Shown here piece after piece: positions 60,270 through 64,000 of a DNA stretch of 64,000 nucleotides. Each line of letters starts with the position of its first letter. Positions within the stretch are counted from its first letter, which is position 1. This DNA comes from Lachnospiraceae bacterium MD308 (GTDB taxonomy: Bacteria; Bacillota; Clostridia; Lachnospirales; Lachnospiraceae): contig VIQU02000013.1 in the NCBI GenBank assembly GCA_010206225.2, forward strand, positions 1-64,000, given 5' to 3'. The notes beneath the pieces were generated by a model, which did not search any database, was not told the origin of the DNA, and was given only the letters and a program-made list of their open reading frames with translations. The translations under genes were made by a program, and so were the position numbers.

Positions 60270-62465
60270 CTAAATCATAACAAAACGATATTTAATTGGC
60301 TGATAATCTCCTACACCTACCGGAAGAGGAATGCCTGCCTTCATAAGAGCAGCACCTGTATAAACATCTCCCGTAGCTGTGTCTTTGTAGTGTTCGTATG
60401 GCTCTAGCCCTTCCAAATAGATCAAATGAATATGCGGATTTGCTTCATTTCTTAATTGAACACCGTTGACAACAGCCTCTTTTTTATCTTTGGAGACAAA
60501 CTGCCAGATAACATAATCATCATTCTTATAAGGGTTGGATAATCTGTAATAATCACCCGTCTGAACTAAATGTTCCATTTCTTTGTAATCCAGTATCTGC
60601 TTTCTTGCAAGCTCCTTCTCCTCAGGAGAAAGGTGCTCAAGATCAAGCTCATAACCAAACGTTCCCGCACTGGCAACTACCGCCCTTGTCTCAAACGGAG
60701 TCGTGCGTCCCGTCTGGTGGTTCGGACATACGCTAACATGCGCGCCCATAGTACTGATCGGATACCCGAAAGATGTTCCGTACTGAATCTTCAGCCGGTC
60801 GATGGCATCCGTATTATCACTGCACCATATCTGCGGCGAATAATATAGCATCCCTGCATCAAATCTCCCGCCGCCGCCGCAGCAATTCTCAAATAACAAA
60901 TCAGGATATCTTGTGACAAGCTGCTCCATCATCTCATATACGCCAAGTACATAGCGGTGGAATACCTCTCCTTGTCTCTCCGGCGGAAGCGCAGAAGAAT
61001 ATACATTCGCAACGCTCCGGTTCATATCCCATTTCACATAATCTGCACCGCAGGCATCAAGCACGGCAAATATCTGCTGCATCACATAATCCCGTACTTC
61101 TTTTCTCGTAATATCTAAGTTTAACTGATGGCGACTTCTGGTCATATTCCTCTTCGGAATCCTGAGCACCCAGTCCGGATGCTCTCTGTACAGATTACTG
61201 TCCTCTGATACCATCTCAGGTTCGATCCATATACCGAACTTCATGCCAAGCCCCTTTATACGCTTCACAAGCTTCGGCAGTCCGCCCTTGATCTTGTCTT
61301 CATTTACGATCCAGTCACCGAGTCCAGAATAATCCGTATCCCGCTTTCCGAACCAGCCATCGTCAAGAACAAACATATCAAGCCCGATATCTTTTGCCTC
61401 TTTTGCAATATTATACAATTTTTCTTCATTAAAATTAAAGTATGTCGCTTCCCAGTTATTTACCAGAATCGGCCGGGGTAACTTCACATATTTGCTTCGA
61501 ATAAGATTCGAACGGTATGCGTCATGATAAATGCGGGATAATCTTCCAAGCCCCTCGCCGGAATATGCCATGATCACTTCCGGAGTCTCAAACTCATCCC
61601 CAGTATTCAGACGGAAAGAGAAATGATACGGATGGATTCCCATAACAAGCCTTGTCTGCTCCATCTGATCTACCTCTATCTCACAGCGGTAATTGCCACT
61701 GTAGGCAAGGGCAAACCCATAGCAGTCGCCATGCTTTTCCGATGTCATCTTATCACACAAAATCACGAATGGATTGTGTTGATGGCTTGACATCCCACGT
61801 TTACTTTCTACCGACTGAACCCCATGGTGAAGCGGCAGCCGTTCTGTCATACGCTCCATTGTATGCCTTCCATAGAAATGGATCAGATCCATATGTTTAT
61901 TAGTATAGTCCATCTCCATAGACATGGCGCGCTGTATCGTAACTGTCTTCTCTCCTTTATTCTCCATCCGGACAGCCCTGGTGATCACGTCAAGATTATA
62001 AAATACTCCATATAACAAATGTACCTTAAAATTCGTAATTCTGTCATACAGTGTAATCTCAAGAGTCTCTGCTTCTTCTTCATTGCCAAACATGCATGGG
62101 AGACCCTTAAGCGAATACTTTCCCTTCATCATGCGATAGGATTCATAACGCAGATGGACTGCATCGCTTCCATCCTCATGGGACATCTCCATCCCATTAA
62201 TCCGATAATCCCCATTACCATATCCGGAATACTCCTGCGGCAGTACATCCAGCGAGAATGTACGATCCTCGCCCGCCTCATAAGGGTTTCCTGAAAAGCC
62301 GCGGTCCAGACAGATAATACGGTGTACGGCTTCTGTATCCCCGATGTCGGCACCATAGTATAGATGTACCAATGTATCATATGCTCTTACCTGCATCTGA
62401 TACATACTGTTTTTTGTGCGTAGAGTAAAAACTTTTGTCTTTTCATTATAAGAAATATATTTCAT
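60270..62465 (-). CDS. agaA: alpha-galactosidase, GH36
   Basis: 731-residue cytoplasmic enzyme removing alpha-1,6-galactose from raffinose and stachyose. The nucleophile Asp480 is in YVKWDMNRS and the acid/base Asp550 in CSDNTDAIDR, positions close to those of the Bacillus AgaA enzymes; GFGYELDLEHLSPEE is also typical. No signal peptide, so the substrate is imported intact by the ABC permeases encoded just upstream. Start at 62465 with GAGAGGA; the five extra codons are not needed. Confidence 0.95.
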   Translation of the reverse strand: MKYISYNEKTKVFTLRTKNSMYQMQVRAYDTLVHLYYGADIGDTEAVHRIICLDRGFSGNPYEAGEDRTFSLDVLPQEYSGYGNGDYRINGMEMSHEDGSDAVHLRYESYRMMKGKYSLKGLPCMFGNEEEAETLEITLYDRITNFKVHLLYGVFYNLDVITRAVRMENKGEKTVTIQRAMSMEMDYTNKHMDLIHFYGRHTMERMTERLPLHHGVQSVESKRGMSSHQHNPFVILCDKMTSEKHGDCYGFALAYSGNYRCEIEVDQMEQTRLVMGIHPYHFSFRLNTGDEFETPEVIMAYSGEGLGRLSRIYHDAYRSNLIRSKYVKLPRPILVNNWEATYFNFNEEKLYNIAKEAKDIGLDMFVLDDGWFGKRDTDYSGLGDWIVNEDKIKGGLPKLVKRIKGLGMKFGIWIEPEMVSEDSNLYREHPDWVLRIPKRNMTRSRHQLNLDITRKEVRDYVMQQIFAVLDACGADYVKWDMNRSVANVYSSALPPERQGEVFHRYVLGVYEMMEQLVTRYPDLLFENCCGGGGRFDAGMLYYSPQIWCSDNTDAIDRLKIQYGTSFGYPISTMGAHVSVCPNHQTGRTTPFETRAVVASAGTFGYELDLEHLSPEEKELARKQILDYKEMEHLVQTGDYYRLSNPYKNDDYVIWQFVSKDKKEAVVNGVQLRNEANPHIHLIYLEGLEPYEHYKDTATGDVYTGAALMKAGIPLPVGVGDYQPIKYRFVMI

Positions 62466-62522
62466 TGCCTGTCCTCTCACAATTTTTCTTTTTTAGTACA
62501 TACTTAATATTCATGCAGAAAA

Positions 62523-62548
62523 CACCTGGCCTGCGAACAGACCAGATG
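62523..62548 (-). repeat. UUCG-capped hairpin between permease and alpha-galactosidase genes
   Basis: CATCTGGTCTG-TTCG-CAGGCCAGGTG on the minus strand: 11 pairs including G-U, very stable, followed by TTTTC. It could be a partial terminator or mRNA stabiliser setting the enzyme-to-permease ratio. Confidence 0.55.
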
Positions 62549-62631
62549 CATCTCTTACAAGACTACGTTCGTCTTACTACGTCATATGTTACAACTTTCC
62601 GCCAAAACTTGCAACACCTTCTTACACTATA

Positions 62632-63480
62632 TTATTTTACAGCCCCATTTACAACACCATTGATAATCTGTTTCTGACAAATCAGATAGAAAATCAAGAT
62701 CGGCAGTAATGCTAACAGATAAGAAGCAAACGCCAGATTATAGTTTGTACCGAACTGCGTCTGGAAAGTCAACTGTGCCAGCGGCAATGTATTAGCTCCT
62801 GTACCGGACATGATAACAAGAGGTGTCATCACATCATTCCACGTTCCTAAAGCAGTCAGTACAGCAACTGTAGCATGCATAGGTCCCATGATCGGGAAAA
62901 TAACTTTCCAGTAAGTAGACCATGTTGTAGCGCCATCTACATAAGCTGCTTCTTCAAGCGCAATTGGAATGTTCTTCAAATAACCAGAATAAAGCATCAC
63001 ATTCATCGGCATATAGAATACCAGATAACACAGGATAACGCCAAACCAGTTGTCAACTCCCATCTGTGCAGTCTGTTTTACTAAGGGCATCATCAAAATT
63101 GCGAAAGGGACAAACATACCGCTTACAATATAAAGGTATGAGAATTTATAAAACTTGCTCTTTGCCATACTTCTTCCAATTGCATATCCGGCAAGCGAAT
63201 GAATCAATATGGCAAGCACAACTGTGATAACTGTAATCATAACACTGTATCCCAGAGAATGCCAAAAATCTGTAACACGCATAGCCTCTGCAAAATTGTC
63301 AAGGCTAAAACTCTTCGGAAGGCTTAATGCCCCGGCGATATCATTAGTCATCTCAGACGGTTTTTTAAATGCGATCACCACCGCCATGTAAAGTGGAAAG
63401 ATAACAGTAAGACACCCAAAGATCAAAAGAATAGTAAGTGGCCAGTTAGTAACAGCCGCAACTTTATTTTTCTGTTTCAT
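62632..63480 (-). CDS. sugar ABC transporter permease (alpha-galactoside system), MsmG type
   Basis: 282 residues from MKQKNKVAAVTNWPL, with GGAGGAAC overlapping the end of the preceding gene; start and stop overlap as TAATG. Six transmembrane helices. The EAA loop is ALEEAAYVDGATTWSTYWKVIFPIM about residues 180-205. Partner of the permease cut by the window edge; no ATPase is encoded on this side. Confidence 0.93.
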   Translation of the reverse strand: MKQKNKVAAVTNWPLTILLIFGCLTVIFPLYMAVVIAFKKPSEMTNDIAGALSLPKSFSLDNFAEAMRVTDFWHSLGYSVMITVITVVLAILIHSLAGYAIGRSMAKSKFYKFSYLYIVSGMFVPFAILMMPLVKQTAQMGVDNWFGVILCYLVFYMPMNVMLYSGYLKNIPIALEEAAYVDGATTWSTYWKVIFPIMGPMHATVAVLTALGTWNDVMTPLVIMSGTGANTLPLAQLTFQTQFGTNYNLAFASYLLALLPILIFYLICQKQIINGVVNGAVK

Positions 63481-64000
63481 TATAACTGTTCCTCCTTCTT
63501 TCCTGTAATAGTGAGCTGGCATACAGAGATTGCAACGATTACAACGAAAAATACAACCGCATTAGCACTCTGGAAGCCAAATTGTCCGCCGCCCATACCA
63601 TTGTTGTAGATCAAATAGGAAATAGACTCTGTACTTTGCGCAGGACCACCTTTTGTCAACGCCATAATCTGGTCGAATACCATCAAGAAATCTTTCATAC
63701 TTAATACCATGTTGATACTAAAGAATGGAATGATCAATGGGAATGTCAGCTCTTTGAAACTCTTCCATCCAGTAGCGCCATCAATGGCACCAGCCTCATA
63801 TACATCCTCTGGCACTGTCTGAAGACCAGAAATATAAATTAATGTTGTCTGTGCTATAGACTGCCATGCAGCAACGATTACGATAGCAAGCCATGCTGTA
63901 TTTGTGTCTGAAAGCATACTTCCTGTACCAGTCAATGCAGGTAAGATATATGTAAAGATGTATCCAAAGATATAACCTACAACCAATCCTCCAAGAATTC
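63480..64000 (-). CDS. sugar ABC transporter permease, MsmF type (5' end outside window)
   Basis: The C-terminal 170 or so residues of a CUT1 permease. The frame continues to the window end (ILGGLVVGYIFGYIF just inside it), so this is a partial gene rather than a short one. The EAA loop reads DVYEAGAIDGATGWKSFKELTFPLI. Together with the next permease and agaA it forms an alpha-galactoside uptake operon whose binding protein should lie beyond the edge. Confidence 0.92.
   Translation of the reverse strand, partial: ILGGLVVGYIFGYIFTYILPALTGTGSMLSDTNTAWLAIVIVAAWQSIAQTTLIYISGLQTVPEDVYEAGAIDGATGWKSFKELTFPLIIPFFSINMVLSMKDFLMVFDQIMALTKGGPAQSTESISYLIYNNGMGGGQFGFQSANAVVFFVVIVAISVCQLTITGKKEEQL

Overview
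The window looks like a chromosomal segment from a strictly anaerobic gut Firmicute, most likely a Lachnospiraceae member. The reasons are moderate GC, consistently strong AGGAGG-type ribosome binding sites, diaminopimelate synthesis through LL-aminotransferase (dapL), a minimal SufCB iron-sulfur system, a large Bacillus/Clostridium-type SRP RNA, a CelB-type PTS, LacI- and ROK-controlled glycoside loci, and Lys-rich secreted proteins typical of that family. The species cannot be fixed from the sequence alone.

Layout. 0.3-8.6 kb: a LacI-controlled sugar ABC operon on the minus strand (binding lipoprotein, two permeases, YesL-like protein, MsmK-like ATPase, GH13 glucosidase). A 39-codon gene is translationally coupled in front of the LacI gene. 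8.7-11 kb: a broken LacI gene and a broken MATE transporter. 11.2-16.3 kb: malQ, a zinc alcohol dehydrogenase facing a ROK regulator, and a secreted NlpC-like protein. 16.4-18.6 kb: a Cys-rich small protein, tRNA-Pro, tRNA-Gln and ddl. 18.6-22.1 kb: a gene graveyard around an intact aroD, with TRAP transporter, MFS and flavin-oxidoreductase remnants. 22.1-25.2 kb: an AraC regulator facing a GH120-like beta-helix enzyme. 25.2-27.7 kb: a split chromate transporter, then LysR and HAD remnants.

27.8-34.7 kb is the most system-like accessory locus. A DeoR regulator diverges from an operon of two SIS-domain proteins, two amidohydrolase-fold proteins (one of which has lost every recognisable metal ligand), Lac-family PTS IIC, IIB and IIA, and a dedicated HPr. 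It reads as uptake and phosphorylation of an unknown sugar or amino-sugar conjugate, followed by SIS-type cleavage or isomerisation.

34.8-41.7 kb is mostly housekeeping: a PrdA/PrdD-like orphan, dapL, dapF, an ANTAR protein, glnA, PduL, a hydrogenase-system regulator and a polysaccharide deacetylase. The glnA leader carries two A1/G4 hexaloop stem-loops overlapping a terminator, the signature of ANTAR antitermination, and the ANTAR protein is encoded directly after glnA. 41.7-45.9 kb: a large subtilisin-like protease facing a secreted beta-helix protein. 45.9-60 kb: truA, nrdR, a YlmC/YmxH-like protein, ferredoxin, carbamate kinase, tRNA-Pro, dapB, a YbjQ-family protein, a cell-wall coiled-coil protein, sufBC, SRP RNA, a GGDEF tail remnant, tadA, a repeat-bearing conserved protein, dgt, and an HTH protein whose promoter is followed by two identical-arm palindromes. 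60.2-64 kb: GH36 alpha-galactosidase and the permeases of a second sugar ABC system, cut by the window end.

No CRISPR array, insertion sequence, prophage or integrase was seen. Coordinates use start codons chosen by ribosome binding site spacing, so several differ from the longest possible reading frame. Base-pairing, promoter and homology calls were made by eye.
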